Position numbers and translations under genes: made by a program. This document shows, piece after piece, positions 12,997 to 22,278 of a DNA stretch of 64,000 nt (position 1 is its first letter; every line of letters starts with the position of its first letter). The DNA is from Streptomyces hydrogenans (lineage in GTDB: Bacteria > Actinomycetota > Actinomycetes > Streptomycetales > Streptomycetaceae). The notes beneath the pieces were generated by a model. It ran no database searches. It saw nothing but the letters and a program-made list of their open reading frames with translations, and was not told the origin of the DNA. Location of the stretch: contig NZ_BNBS01000004.1 in assembly GCF_014656075.1 (NCBI RefSeq), forward strand, positions 94,639-158,638, given 5' to 3'.

Positions 12997-14636
12997 CGCC
13001 CGCCCCGGCCCGCTCCCCCAAGGTTCCCGTCTCCGCCTCGTCCCCGGCCGGCCCCGTCCTCGAGATGCGGTCCATCGTCAAGACCTTCCCCGGGGTCAGA
13101 GCACTGTCCGACGTGACCCTGTCCGTGGAGCGCGGCGAGGTGCACGCCCTGTGCGGAGAGAACGGTGCCGGCAAGTCGACGCTCATGAAGGTCCTGTCCG
13201 GCGTCCACCCGCACGGCACCTACGAGGGCGAGATCCTCTTCGAAGGCGAGCCGTGCCGGTTCAAGGACATCAGGGCCAGCGAGCAGCGCGGCATCGTCAT
13301 CATCCACCAGGAGCTCGCACTCGTTCCCCATCTGTCGATCGCCGAGAACGTCTTCCTCGGCAACGAGCCGTCCCGGCGCGGGATCATCGACTGGCACGAG
13401 GCGCTGCGCCGTGTTTCCGAACTGCTCAGGCGGGTCGGGCTCGACGAACACCCCGAGACCCGGGTCGCCGACATCGGTGTCGGCAAGCAGCAGCTCGTGG
13501 AGATCGCGAAGGCGCTGGCGAAGAACGTCCGCCTGCTGATCCTCGACGAGCCCACCGCGGCGCTCAACGACGAGGACAGCGCGAAGCTGCTGCGGCTGAT
13601 GCGGGAGCTGAAGAGCCAGGGCATCACGTCGATCATCATCTCGCACAAGCTGAACGAGATCGCCCGGATCGCCGACTCCGTCACCATCCTGCGCGACGGG
13701 CGCTCCATCGAGACCCTCGACGTCAGGGACCCCGCCACCACCGAGGAACGCATCATCCGCGGCATGGTGGGGCGGGACCTCGACAGCCGGTTCCCCCACC
13801 GCACGCCGTACGAGGGCCCGGCCGACGCCGCCCCTGTCCTGGAGATCCGGGACTGGACCGTACGTCACCCCCTCGACCGCGGCCGCAAGGCCGTCGACGG
13901 GGTCTCGCTCCAGGTCCGCCGCGGGGAGATCGTCGGCGTCGCGGGACTCATGGGCGCCGGCCGGACCGAACTCGCGATGAGCGTCTTCGGCCGTTCCTAC
14001 GGTCACTACGAGCAGGGCACCGTGCTCAAGGACGGCCGCGAGGTACGGACCCGCACGGTCCCCGAGGCGGTCGCCCACGGCATCGCGTACGTCACGGAGG
14101 ACCGCAAGCACTACGGGCTCAACCTCGGGGACTCCGTGAGCCGGAACATCTCGCTCGCGTCCCTCGGCGCCCTCGCCCGCCGCGGCGTCGTCGACGGGCA
14201 TGAGGAGCGCAAGGTGGCCGAACGGTACCGGCGGACCATGAACATCAAGGCTCCGAACGTCCTCGAGCCGGTCGGCCGCCTTTCCGGCGGCAACCAGCAG
14301 AAGGTCGTCCTCAGCAAGTGGATCCTCGCCGGGCCGGACGTCCTCATCCTCGACGAGCCCACCCGCGGAGTCGACGTGGGAGCCAAGTTCGAGATCTACA
14401 CCGTGATCGACCGGCTCGCCGCCGAGGGCAAGGCGATCCTCCTCATCTCCTCCGAGCTGCCCGAACTGCTCGGCATGTGCGACCGCGTCTACACCATGGC
14501 CGCAGGCCGGCTGACCGGCGAAGTCGCCCGCGCGGACGCCACCCAGGAAGTCCTGATGCGGCACATGACGCAGGACACCCCCGCACCACCGGCGGTCACC
14601 GCAGGCGCCGCCTCCAGCGAAGGACACCAGGCATGA
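12993..14636 (+). CDS. gguA: Sugar ABC transporter ATP-binding protein, duplicated ATPase (GguA/XylG type)
   Basis: A 547-residue ATPase with two fused ABC domains, as in all monosaccharide importers of this class. The first half (about 20-260) has Walker [10 protein letters not shown], the diverged signature region [13 protein letters not shown] and Walker [12 protein letters not shown]. The second half (about 275-520) has the degenerate P-loop [10 protein letters not shown], the signature [14 protein letters not shown] and [13 protein letters not shown]. The GTG start at 12993 overlaps the binding-protein stop, and its stop overlaps the permease ATG. It supplies the energy for the GguB permease at the membrane. 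Confidence 0.95.
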   Translation: MTPAPARSPKVPVSASSPAGPVLEMRSIVKTFPGVRALSDVTLSVERGEVHALCGENGAGKSTLMKVLSGVHPHGTYEGEILFEGEPCRFKDIRASEQRGIVIIHQELALVPHLSIAENVFLGNEPSRRGIIDWHEALRRVSELLRRVGLDEHPETRVADIGVGKQQLVEIAKALAKNVRLLILDEPTAALNDEDSAKLLRLMRELKSQGITSIIISHKLNEIARIADSVTILRDGRSIETLDVRDPATTEERIIRGMVGRDLDSRFPHRTPYEGPADAAPVLEIRDWTVRHPLDRGRKAVDGVSLQVRRGEIVGVAGLMGAGRTELAMSVFGRSYGHYEQGTVLKDGREVRTRTVPEAVAHGIAYVTEDRKHYGLNLGDSVSRNISLASLGALARRGVVDGHEERKVAERYRRTMNIKAPNVLEPVGRLSGGNQQKVVLSKWILAGPDVLILDEPTRGVDVGAKFEIYTVIDRLAAEGKAILLISSELPELLGMCDRVYTMAAGRLTGEVARADATQEVLMRHMTQDTPAPPAVTAGAASSEGHQA

Positions 14637-15877
14637 GCACCGACGTCAGCACGCAAACGACCACACCGGCGCCCCCGGGCCGCGGGGCTCCGTCCACCGG
14701 GGCACCGCTGGTCCGAATTCTCCTGGACGGTGTCCGGCGGAACATGCGCCAGTACGGGATGCTCTTCGCACTCGGCCTGATCGTGCTCCTCTTCCAGATC
14801 TGGACGGGGGGCGACCTCCTGCTGCCGCGCAACGTCTCCAACCTGGTGCTGCAGAACAGCTACATCCTCATCCTGGCCATCGGCATGATGATCGTCATCA
14901 TCTCCGGGCACATCGACCTGTCCGTGGGCTCCCTGATGGCCCTGGTCGGTGGCATCGGGGCGGTGCTCATGGTCGAGCACCATGTGGCCTGGCCCGTCGC
15001 GGTGCTCCTCACCCTGCTGCTGGGAGCCGCCGCCGGCGCCCTGCAGGGCTTCTTCATCGCGTACGTCGGCATACCGTCGTTCATCGTGACCCTCGCCGGC
15101 ATGCTGCTGTTCCGCGGGCTCACGGAGATCTTCCTCAAGGGTCAGACGCTCGGCCCGTTCCCGGACGGACTGCAGAAGGTCGCCAACGGCTTCCTGCCGG
15201 AGGTGGGGCCGCAGACCAACTACCACAACGGGACCCTGCTCCTCGGCCTGGGACTGGTCGCCTACGTGGTCTTCCAGGAGGTACGGGACCGCCGTCGGCA
15301 GCGCGAATTCGCTCTGGAGCCGCTCCCCACGGGCCTGTTCGCGCTGAAGCTGACGGCACTGGTCGCCGCTGTCCTGGTCACCACCCTGCTGCTCGCCAGC
15401 TACAAGGGCGCGCCCGTGGTCCTCCTGATCCTGGCCGCGCTGCTGGTCGGCTTCGGTTACGTGATGCGCAACGCGGTGATCGGCCGCCACGTGTACGCGA
15501 TCGGGGGGAACCTGCCGGCCGCCAAGCTGTCCGGGGTCAAGGACAGGAAGGTGACCTTCGCGGTGTTCCTCAACATGGGAATGCTCGCGGCGCTCGCCGG
15601 GCTCGTCTTCGCCGCCCGCTTCAACGCGGCCTCGCCGAAGGCGGGCGTGAACTTCGAACTGGAGGCCATCGCCGCCGCGTTCATCGGCGGGGCGTCGATG
15701 AGCGGTGGAGTCGGGACCGTCCTGGGAGCCATCATCGGCGGCCTGGTCCTCGGCGTGCTCAACAACGGCATGAACCTCGTCGGGGTGGGCACCGACTGGC
15801 AGCAGGTCATCAAGGGCCTGGTGCTGCTCGCGGCGGTCGGATTCGACGTCTGGAACAAGCGCAGGGCGGGTGCCTGA
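14633..15877 (+). CDS. gguB: Sugar ABC transporter permease (GguB/XylH type)
   Basis: A 414-residue inner-membrane permease of the ribose/xylose family. About ten hydrophobic segments are visible. The conserved [13 protein letters not shown] and [16 protein letters not shown] motifs and the C-terminal [15 protein letters not shown] are typical. A charged insertion ([20 protein letters not shown], about 220-240) lies in the central loop, as is usual for the long XylH/GguB type. The ATG overlaps the ATPase stop by 4 bases. It is last in the operon, followed by a perfect 18-bp hairpin. Confidence 0.95.
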   Translation: MSTDVSTQTTTPAPPGRGAPSTGAPLVRILLDGVRRNMRQYGMLFALGLIVLLFQIWTGGDLLLPRNVSNLVLQNSYILILAIGMMIVIISGHIDLSVGSLMALVGGIGAVLMVEHHVAWPVAVLLTLLLGAAAGALQGFFIAYVGIPSFIVTLAGMLLFRGLTEIFLKGQTLGPFPDGLQKVANGFLPEVGPQTNYHNGTLLLGLGLVAYVVFQEVRDRRRQREFALEPLPTGLFALKLTALVAAVLVTTLLLASYKGAPVVLLILAALLVGFGYVMRNAVIGRHVYAIGGNLPAAKLSGVKDRKVTFAVFLNMGMLAALAGLVFAARFNAASPKAGVNFELEAIAAAFIGGASMSGGVGTVLGAIIGGLVLGVLNNGMNLVGVGTDWQQVIKGLVLLAAVGFDVWNKRRAGA

Positions 15878-15889
15878 CGTCCCTCCGGT

Positions 15890-15933
15890 CATGGCTGTGC
15901 CCGCCGGTTCCTCCCCCGGCGGGCACAGCCATG
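15890..15933. terminator. Bidirectional 18-bp hairpin between gguB and galM
   Basis: CATGGCTGTGCCCGCCGG (15890-15907), an 8-base loop, and its perfect complement (15916-15933). It lies between two convergent stops (15877 and 15953). Confidence 0.85.
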
Positions 15934-15952
15934 TCGACGTGTCCGTACGCGA

Positions 15953-17023
15953 TCAGTCGCGGGTACCGAACCGCAGGACCGTCCTCGACCGGTACTCGCC
16001 GCCGGGTCGCAGCACCGTGGACGGGTCACCGGGGCGGTTCGGGGAGTCGGGGAAGTGCTGGGTCTCCAGCGCGATACCGGCGCCCGCCCCGTAGTGCGTA
16101 CCGTTCTTGCCGAGGACCGTTCCATCGAACTGCCCCGCGGTGTAGACCTGGAGTCCGGGCTCCGTGGTCAGCACCTCCATGCGGCGGCCCGTGGCCGGCG
16201 CGTACAGGACGGCGGCCCGGCGCAGTGTTTCGTTGTCGTGCGGGCTCAGGACGAAGTTGTGGTCGTACCCGCCATTCGCGCCGGGGCGGGCCAGGGCCTC
16301 GGCGATCCTGAGCGGCCGGCGGAGGTCGAACGCGGTGCCGGAGACGGCGCGGTGGGCGCCGGAGGGGATGAGATCCGCGCCGACCGGTGTGTAGTGGGGG
16401 GCGTCGACGGTCAGTTCGTGGTCGAGGATGTCGCCGGCGCCCTCGCCGTCGAGGTTGAAGTAGGCGTGGTTGGTCAGGTTGACCAGGGTCGCCTCGTCGG
16501 TGACCGCCGTGTAGGAGAAGGCGAGTTCGTCGTCGCGTCCGACAAGCATGCTGACGGTGACGTCCAGGTTTCCCGGGAAGCCCTGGTCGCCGTCGGGGCT
16601 GCGGAGGCGCAGGAGCACACCGGTCCACTCCGGGGTGTGTACGCTCTCGGCTTCCCAGAGCCGGGTGTCGAAGCCGTCGGTTCCGCCGTGCAGGGAGTGG
16701 CCGTCCTCCTCCTGCGTGGTCAGCTGGTACGGCTTACCGTCCAGGGAGAACCGGCCTCGCGCGATGCGGTTGGCGTAGCGGCCGACGGTGGCGCCGAAGT
16801 ACCGGGCGGTGGTGGCCGTCCGGGCCGGGTCGCGAGGAGCGAGGACGATGTCGGCCGAGGTGCCGCCCCGGTCCGGCGTCCACAGCCCGTGGAGGCGGGC
16901 GCCGCGGGTGTGCACCTCCGCCGTGAGGCCGCCGGGGAAGCCGAAGGTCCATCGTTGTCCGGCGTACGGATCGGGGCGGCAGACCGGGGGGACCCCGGCG
17001 AAGGGGGACGGTGGCGGGTTCAT
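15953..17023 (-). CDS. galM: Aldose 1-epimerase (mutarotase)
   Basis: A 356-residue galactose-mutarotase-fold enzyme that interconverts the alpha and beta anomers of aldoses. Motifs include TVGRYANRIARGRF, DGHSLHGGTDGFD, the catalytic His in LVNLTNHAYFNLDG and the catalytic Glu in IALETQHFPDSPNRP. There is no export signal. It lies downstream of ytfQ-ytfR-ytfT-yjfF on the same strand, after a hairpin at 17060-17083, so it probably belongs to that sugar-import operon and equilibrates the incoming sugar. The ATG at 17023 was chosen over a long upstream open frame without a start. Confidence 0.95.
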   Translation of the reverse strand: MNPPPSPFAGVPPVCRPDPYAGQRWTFGFPGGLTAEVHTRGARLHGLWTPDRGGTSADIVLAPRDPARTATTARYFGATVGRYANRIARGRFSLDGKPYQLTTQEEDGHSLHGGTDGFDTRLWEAESVHTPEWTGVLLRLRSPDGDQGFPGNLDVTVSMLVGRDDELAFSYTAVTDEATLVNLTNHAYFNLDGEGAGDILDHELTVDAPHYTPVGADLIPSGAHRAVSGTAFDLRRPLRIAEALARPGANGGYDHNFVLSPHDNETLRRAAVLYAPATGRRMEVLTTEPGLQVYTAGQFDGTVLGKNGTHYGAGAGIALETQHFPDSPNRPGDPSTVLRPGGEYRSRTVLRFGTRD

Positions 17024-17059
17024 GGAGGTTCCTTGTCGGCGAGAGGCGACAGCCGGAAA

Positions 17060-17083
17060 GGGGGCAGGGACGGCCCTGCCCCC
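17060..17083 (-). terminator. Hairpin between yjfF and galM
   Basis: GGGGGCAGGG, loop ACGG, CCCTGCCCCC: a perfect 10-bp stem in the 116-base spacer. It may attenuate read-through into galM. Confidence 0.55.
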
Positions 17084-17139
17084 TCCCTGGGCGCGTTCGT
17101 ACGCGGAGGACGGCTCGGGGTTCGCTCTTGGCAAGGCGG

Positions 17140-18138
17140 CTATTCCGCCTGGCGGGACCTTCCGAAGAGGCGTTGGAGGAGGATGAAGACGAACAGCAGA
17201 CCGCCGATGACGATGCGGGTCCACCACGAACTGAGCGTGCCCTGGAAGCTGATGACGGTCTGGATCAGACCGAGGACCGTCACGCCCAGGGCGGTTCCCA
17301 GGACGAAGCCGGAGCCACCGGTCAGCAGCGTCCCGCCGATCACGGCGGCGGCGATGGCGTCGAGTTCCATGCCGACGGCGTGCAGGGCGTAGCCGGACAG
17401 CATGTAGAAGGTCAGCAGCAGACCGCCGAGGGCGGAACACAGGCCGCTCACGGCGTACACCACGACCTTGGTGCGGCCCACGGGCAGGCCCATGAGACGG
17501 GCGGAGGACTCGTTGCCGCCCAGGGCGTAGACGGTGCGGCCGAAGCGGGTGTGGTGGAGGACGACGAAGGCGAGCACCAGCACGACCAGGGCGATGACCA
17601 CGGCGGGTGAGACGAACAGACCCCCGGGCAGGAGCACCCGCGTCTGGGCGATCCGGGTGGTCGTCGGGTCGGTGACGGAGATGGACTCGGTGCTGATCAT
17701 GTAGCAGAGGCCGCGGGCGAGGAACATGCCCGCGAGGGTGACGATGAAGGGCTGGATCTCGAAGGCGTGGATCACCCAGCCCATGAGGGCGCCGCCTCCT
17801 GCTCCCACCAGCAGGACCACCGGCACCGCCAGGGCGAGCGGCAGGCCGTTCTGTTCGACGAGCCAGGCCGTCAGCATGGTCGACAGGGCCACCATGGAGC
17901 CGACCGAGAGGTCGATCCCGCCGGTGAGGACGACGAACGTCATGCCGATCGCCACGACGAGCAGGAAGCCGTTGTCGATCAGGACGTTGAGCAGGACCTG
18001 CGCGGAGAAGAAGCCTTCGTACTGCACGGAGCCGATCGAGAACATCGCGACCAGCAGCGTGGCCGTCACCATGAGCGGCAGGCGGGAGGCGTGCCGTGCC
18101 GAGAGGCGGTGGAGCGGCTTGGTGAGGATGGTGCTCAC
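17140..18138 (-). CDS. yjfF: Sugar ABC transporter permease YjfF
   Basis: A 332-residue permease, second half of the heteromeric channel in the YtfQRT-YjfF importer (galactofuranose transporter in E. coli). The usual TGGIDLSVGSMVAL and [16 protein letters not shown] motifs and about nine hydrophobic helices are present. AAAVIGGTLLTGGSGFVLGT near the C-terminus is the permease signature. The GTG at 18138 overlaps the ytfT stop (GTGA). In this arabinose/xylan setting the substrate may be arabinofuranose or another pentose rather than galactofuranose; that is inference. Confidence 0.93.
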   Translation of the reverse strand: MSTILTKPLHRLSARHASRLPLMVTATLLVAMFSIGSVQYEGFFSAQVLLNVLIDNGFLLVVAIGMTFVVLTGGIDLSVGSMVALSTMLTAWLVEQNGLPLALAVPVVLLVGAGGGALMGWVIHAFEIQPFIVTLAGMFLARGLCYMISTESISVTDPTTTRIAQTRVLLPGGLFVSPAVVIALVVLVLAFVVLHHTRFGRTVYALGGNESSARLMGLPVGRTKVVVYAVSGLCSALGGLLLTFYMLSGYALHAVGMELDAIAAAVIGGTLLTGGSGFVLGTALGVTVLGLIQTVISFQGTLSSWWTRIVIGGLLFVFILLQRLFGRSRQAE

Positions 18139-19250
18139 GGGTGGACCTCCTGCCGGCGGGCCGTCAGGTCGCCGGCCGCGGATGCCGGGTCCGGGGCGGC
18201 CGTTCGGCGACGGCGTGAGAGCCGCGCGCGGAACGCGGGCGACTGGACGAGACACACGACGATGACGACCAGGGCCTTGAAGACGAGGGTGGTCTCGGGC
18301 GGTACGCCGAGGGTGTAGATCGTGGTCGAGAGGGTCTGGATGATCAGTGCGCCCAGGACCGTCCCACCGAGGGAGAAGCGACCGCCCGTCAGGGCGGTGC
18401 CGCCGATGACGACGGCGAGGATCGCGTCCAGTTCGATCCACAGGCCGGCGTTGTTGCCGTCGGCACTGGACACGTTGGAGCTGATCATCAGGCCGGCCAC
18501 CGCGGCGCACACGGCGCTGACGACGTAGACCATGATCAGGAGGCCGGCCGCCCGGATGCCGACGAGTCGGCTGGCGACCGGGTTGCCGCCCACCGATTCG
18601 ATGAGCAGCCCGAGCGCGGTCCGCCGGGTGACGAGGGAGGTGACGGCGACGAGGGCCGCGGCGAGGAGGACGGCGAAGGGGAGGGTGAGCCAGTATCCGC
18701 CGCCGATCATCTTGTAGGCGCTGCTGGACACGCTGACGATCTGGCCGTCGGTGATCAGCTGGGCCACGCCGCGTCCGGCGACCATGAGGACCAGCGTGGC
18801 GACGATGGGCTGGACGCCGAGCCGGGCGACGAGGAAGCCGTTCAGCAGTCCGATCGCGGCGGCCACGCCGACCGCCAGCGCGACCGCGGACAGGACGGTG
18901 GACAGGCTCCCCGGGTCCTTCGCGGTGGCGATGTGCTCGCACGCGAGGGCGCCGGCGATGGCGACCGTCGAGCCGACCGAGAGATCGATGCCCCGGGTGG
19001 CGATCACGAGCGTCATGCCGAGCGAGACGAGGATCAGGGGGGCGCCGAACTGCAGGATGTCGATCAGGCTGCCGTACAGGTGTCCGTTCTGGACGCGGAC
19101 GGCGAGGAAGTCATGGGTGAAGACGACGTTCCCCAGCAGCAGGGCGGCCAGCACGGCGGCGGGCCAGAACAGGCGGTGCTCGATGAGCCGCCGGGTGCCG
19201 GGCGCCCGGCCCGGGCGCTTCCCGGTGCCGGTGTCGTCGGGTGGTGTCAT
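18135..19250 (-). CDS. ytfT: Sugar ABC transporter permease YtfT
   Basis: A 371-residue permease paired with YjfF. A charged N-terminus of about 28 residues precedes the first helix. Motifs are IATRGIDLSVGSTVAIAGAL, LGVQPIVATLVLMVAGRG and AVVIGGTALTGGRFSLGGTV. The C-terminus is charged. It overlaps ytfR by 4 bases upstream and yjfF downstream, so translation of the three is coupled. Confidence 0.94.
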   Translation of the reverse strand: MTPPDDTGTGKRPGRAPGTRRLIEHRLFWPAAVLAALLLGNVVFTHDFLAVRVQNGHLYGSLIDILQFGAPLILVSLGMTLVIATRGIDLSVGSTVAIAGALACEHIATAKDPGSLSTVLSAVALAVGVAAAIGLLNGFLVARLGVQPIVATLVLMVAGRGVAQLITDGQIVSVSSSAYKMIGGGYWLTLPFAVLLAAALVAVTSLVTRRTALGLLIESVGGNPVASRLVGIRAAGLLIMVYVVSAVCAAVAGLMISSNVSSADGNNAGLWIELDAILAVVIGGTALTGGRFSLGGTVLGALIIQTLSTTIYTLGVPPETTLVFKALVVIVVCLVQSPAFRARLSRRRRTAAPDPASAAGDLTARRQEVHP

Positions 19251-20809
19251 GAGGTGGCTCCGGTGGCGATGGCGCCCAGGATCCGGTCGGGCGTCAGGGT
19301 CGTGTCGTTGGGGAGGGTGGCGACGAGCCGGTGGTCGCGCAGGACGCCCACGCGGTGGCTCAGCCGCAGCACTTCCTCGAGTTCGGCGGAGATGAAGAGG
19401 ACCGCGGTGCCTTCCGCGGCCAGGCTGGTGACCAGTTTCTGGATCTCCGTCTTGGCACCGATGTCGATGCCCCTGGTGGGTTCGTCCAGGATCAGCAGCT
19501 CCGGGTCGGTGAGCAGCCAGCGGGCGAGCAGCACTTTCTGCTGGTTGCCCCCGCTGAGGTTGCGGACCTGCGCCTCGGGGTCGGCCGGGCGGATGTCGAG
19601 GACCTCGGTCCAGCGGGCGGCGATCTCGTCCTGCCGGGTGCGGGAAAGGGGTCTGGTCCAGCCGCGTGCGGCTTGGAGGGCGAGCACGATGTTCTCGCGG
19701 ACGGTGAGTTCGCCGATGAGGCCCTCCGCCTTGCGGTTCTCCGAGCAGAAGGCGATCTTGTGGGCGATCGCGGCGCGTGGCGAGCGCAGGACGGCGCGCC
19801 GTCCGTCGATGCGCAGCTCGCCTCCGTCGGCGTGGTCGGCTCCGAAGAGCAGCCGGGCCGCCTCGGTGCGTCCGGAGCCGAGGAGCCCGGCCAGGCCGAT
19901 GACCTCGCCGCGGTGGATGTCCAGGTCGTAGGGCTGGACGGCCCCGGCCCGGGCGAGGCCACGGGCGCTGAGGAAGGGCGTGCCTCCGGAACCGGGGCCG
20001 GCCGTGGGGCCGGTGTGGGACGTCTCGGCCAGTTCGTCGAGGATGCGCAGTTCACTGCCGACCATGCGGTGTACGAGGGTGACGGGTGTCAGCTCGTCGA
20101 TCCGGTACTCGCCTTCGAGGCGCCCGTTGCGCAGGACGGTCACCCGGTCGCACAGGTCGAAGACCTGGTCGAGGAAGTGGGTGACGAAGAGGATCGCGAC
20201 GCCCCGGTCGCGCAGTCTGCGCACCAGGGTGAACAGCTGGGCGACTTCGTCCCGGTCGAGGCTGGAGGTGGGCTCGTCGAGGATGAGGACCTTCGCCTTG
20301 ACGTCCACGGCCCGTACGATCGCGACCAGTTGCTGGACGGCGAGGGAGTGGGCGCTCAGCGGCAGGCGGACGTCGAGGTCCAGTTCCAGTTCGGCGATGA
20401 GCCGTGCCGCGCGTTCGTGGAGGGCCGACCAGTGGACCAGCCCCAGGCGCCGCGGTTCACGGCCGATGAGGATGTTCTCGGCGACGGAGAGGTTGGGGCA
20501 CAGGTTCACCTCCTGGTACACCGTGCTGATTCCGGCGTGCTGCGCTTCCAGTGGTTCGGCGAATCCCTGGGGGCTGCCGTCGACGGAGACCGTTCCCGCG
20601 TCGGGTGGGTGGACGCCGGTGAGCACCTTGATGAGGGTGGACTTGCCGGCGCCGTTCTCGCCCATCAGGGCGTGGACCTCGCCGGGGAAGAGGCGCAGGT
20701 CCACGCCGTCGAGGGCGAGGACGCCGGGGAACACCTTGCGGATGCCCTGGGCCTCCAGGACCGGCCGGTCGGTGCGGGTGGGTGTGCGGGGGGTGGGTGG
20801 GGCTGCCAT
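19247..20809 (-). CDS. ytfR: Sugar ABC transporter ATP-binding protein YtfR
   Basis: A 520-residue double ABC ATPase. Domain 1 (about 15-250) has GENGAGKST, an atypical signature (LAVQQLVAIVRAVDV) and [12 protein letters not shown]. Domain 2 (about 265-510) has a degenerate P-loop [27 protein letters not shown] and [14 protein letters not shown]. It energises the YtfT/YjfF channel. Its start lies 67 bases after the ytfQ stop, with a hairpin (20831-20858) in that spacer that could lower expression relative to the binding protein. Confidence 0.95.
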   Translation of the reverse strand: MAAPPTPRTPTRTDRPVLEAQGIRKVFPGVLALDGVDLRLFPGEVHALMGENGAGKSTLIKVLTGVHPPDAGTVSVDGSPQGFAEPLEAQHAGISTVYQEVNLCPNLSVAENILIGREPRRLGLVHWSALHERAARLIAELELDLDVRLPLSAHSLAVQQLVAIVRAVDVKAKVLILDEPTSSLDRDEVAQLFTLVRRLRDRGVAILFVTHFLDQVFDLCDRVTVLRNGRLEGEYRIDELTPVTLVHRMVGSELRILDELAETSHTGPTAGPGSGGTPFLSARGLARAGAVQPYDLDIHRGEVIGLAGLLGSGRTEAARLLFGADHADGGELRIDGRRAVLRSPRAAIAHKIAFCSENRKAEGLIGELTVRENIVLALQAARGWTRPLSRTRQDEIAARWTEVLDIRPADPEAQVRNLSGGNQQKVLLARWLLTDPELLILDEPTRGIDIGAKTEIQKLVTSLAAEGTAVLFISAELEEVLRLSHRVGVLRDHRLVATLPNDTTLTPDRILGAIATGATS

Positions 20810-20830
20810 CCGCCCTCCTCTCCTGAGGGG

Positions 20831-20858
20831 CCGGGGGCGGCGCGAGGACCGCCCCCGG
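20831..20858 (-). terminator. Attenuator-like hairpin between ytfQ and ytfR
   Basis: CCGGGGGCG (20831-20839) pairs with CGCCCCCGG (20850-20858) over a 10-base loop. Its place after the binding-protein gene fits the common pattern of partial termination or mRNA stabilisation in ABC operons. Confidence 0.5.
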
Positions 20859-20876
20859 TCCGGTGCGGGCGTCGGG

Positions 20877-21878
20877 TCAGTACTGGCGGCCGGGCAGGGC
20901 GGCCGCGGCCTGGTCCTGGGTGAAGACGCCCTCCTTGACCTCGACCCGTCGCGGGACGCTCTCCCCCGCCGCGACCTTCTTGGCGAGTTCCATCAGCTGG
21001 TCGCCGAGGAGCGGGTTGCACTCGACCACCACGTTGATCTTCTTCTCCTGCATGGCGACGAAGGCGTCCTTGATGCCGTCGACGGAGATCACCTTGATGT
21101 CGGTGCCCGGCTTCTTGCCCGCCTCCTCGATGGCCTGGATGGCGCCCAGGGCCATGTCGTCGTTGTGGGCGTACAGGACGTCGATGTCCTCGTGGGACTT
21201 GAGGAAGGCCTGCATGACCTCCTTGCCCTTGGCGCGTGTGAAGTCCCCGGTCTGGGACGCGACGACCTTGAACTTGGGCTCGCCCTTGACCACTTCGGCG
21301 AAGCCGGCCTTGCGGTCGTTGGCGGGGGCGGAGCCGGTGGTGCCCTGGAGCTCGACGACGTTCACGGGGTCGGAGGTCCCCTCGTACTCCTTCACGAGCC
21401 ACTTGCCGGCCTCCTGCCCCTCCTTGACGAAGTCGGAGCCGAGGAAGGTCTGGTACAGGGAGGTGTCCTGCGAGTCGACCGCACGGTCGGTGAGGATCAC
21501 CGGGATGCCGGCGTTCTTGGCCTCCTTCAGGACGGTGTCCCAGCCGGACTCCACCACCGGCGAGAAGGCGATGACGTCCACCTTCTGCTGGATGAACGTG
21601 CGGATCGCCTTGATCTGGTTCTCCTGTTTCTGCTGCGCGTCGGAGAACTTCAGCGTGATGCCGGCCTTGTCGGCCGCCTCGCGTACGGACTTGGTGTTGG
21701 CGGTGCGCCAGCCGCTCTCGGCTCCCACCTGGGCGAACCCGAGCACCAGCTTGCCGTCGGAGGAGCCCTTGCCGGTGCCGCCGGTGGTACCGGTGGCCGC
21801 GGGCTCGGTGGTGCAGGCGGTCAGCACACCAGCGGCCAGAACGGCGGCGGTGATGACACGGAGGGCTCTGTGGGCCAT
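20877..21878 (-). CDS. ytfQ: Sugar-binding lipoprotein YtfQ
   Basis: A 333-residue substrate-binding lipoprotein with the signal VITAAVLAAGVLTAC (lipobox LTAC). The type I binding fold shows LVLGFAQVGAESGWRTANTK, VDVIAFSPVVESGWD, IPVILTDRAVDS, YAHNDDMALGAIQAIEEAG and IKVISVDGIKDAFVAM. These are the classic YtfQ marks, including GAESGWR and the DR pair that binds furanose sugar. The ATG at 21878 follows a GGAA site; a longer upstream frame runs through the operator and is not coding. It is first in the ytfQ-ytfR-ytfT-yjfF-galM operon. Confidence 0.94.
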   Translation of the reverse strand: MAHRALRVITAAVLAAGVLTACTTEPAATGTTGGTGKGSSDGKLVLGFAQVGAESGWRTANTKSVREAADKAGITLKFSDAQQKQENQIKAIRTFIQQKVDVIAFSPVVESGWDTVLKEAKNAGIPVILTDRAVDSQDTSLYQTFLGSDFVKEGQEAGKWLVKEYEGTSDPVNVVELQGTTGSAPANDRKAGFAEVVKGEPKFKVVASQTGDFTRAKGKEVMQAFLKSHEDIDVLYAHNDDMALGAIQAIEEAGKKPGTDIKVISVDGIKDAFVAMQEKKINVVVECNPLLGDQLMELAKKVAAGESVPRRVEVKEGVFTQDQAAAALPGRQY

Positions 21879-22030
21879 GTCGAGGTTCCTTTCGGGACGT
21901 GCGTCGTACAGGGCGGTGCCCGGAAGGGGCTGGGCCCGGCGAAGGCGTGGCTGCGCAGCGGTGGTTGAGCTGAGCGGAGGCGAATGTGCGTGGGCCTCCG
22001 ACGGCCGGTGGGCTGCCGAACGCGACACAT

Positions 22031-22044
22031 TGTGAGCGCTAACA
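22031..22044 (-). promoter_or_regulatory. Operator upstream of ytfQ
   Basis: TGTGAGCGCTAACA (plus-strand reading), identical to the chvE operator, 153 bases before the ytfQ start. On the minus strand a TTGAGT lies 18 bases before CACAAT, so the operator would overlap that possible -10. It lies exactly 100 bases from the second site at 22131-22144. Confidence 0.6.
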
Positions 22045-22116
22045 GACTCGTAACTCAAGGGTTCGTACGGCCGTTACCCGTTTTTGATGTGGAGAGACGA
22101 GTCGCCGCTCCGCTAG

Positions 22117-22145
22117 TTACACCTCGAAGATGTGAGCGTTAACAG
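22117..22145 (+). promoter_or_regulatory. Promoter and operator of the alcohol dehydrogenase gene
   Basis: TTACAC (22117-22122), 17 bases, TAACAG (22140-22145), with operator TGTGAGCGTTAACA at 22131-22144 over the -10. This repeats the layout at araB and chvE. The site is 134 bases upstream of the chosen gene start. The spacer 21879-22278 otherwise contains nothing that I can support. Confidence 0.55.
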
Positions 22146-22278
22146 GACCTGCTGAGGCGCCCCGCGACACAGAAGGCTCCGCAGTATGAAGCCCGTTGAC
22201 ACACCTCACCATGCTTCGTATCGTCGCGACACAATTTCGAACGACGCCCGAAATATCGAACGCCAGGAGTCGCCCCAT

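Noticed and set aside
22044..22186. Longer N-terminal extensions of ytfQ and of the dehydrogenase
   Set aside because: They would translate through the operators and place the lipoprotein signal or GroES domain far inside; better starts with ribosome sites exist downstream.
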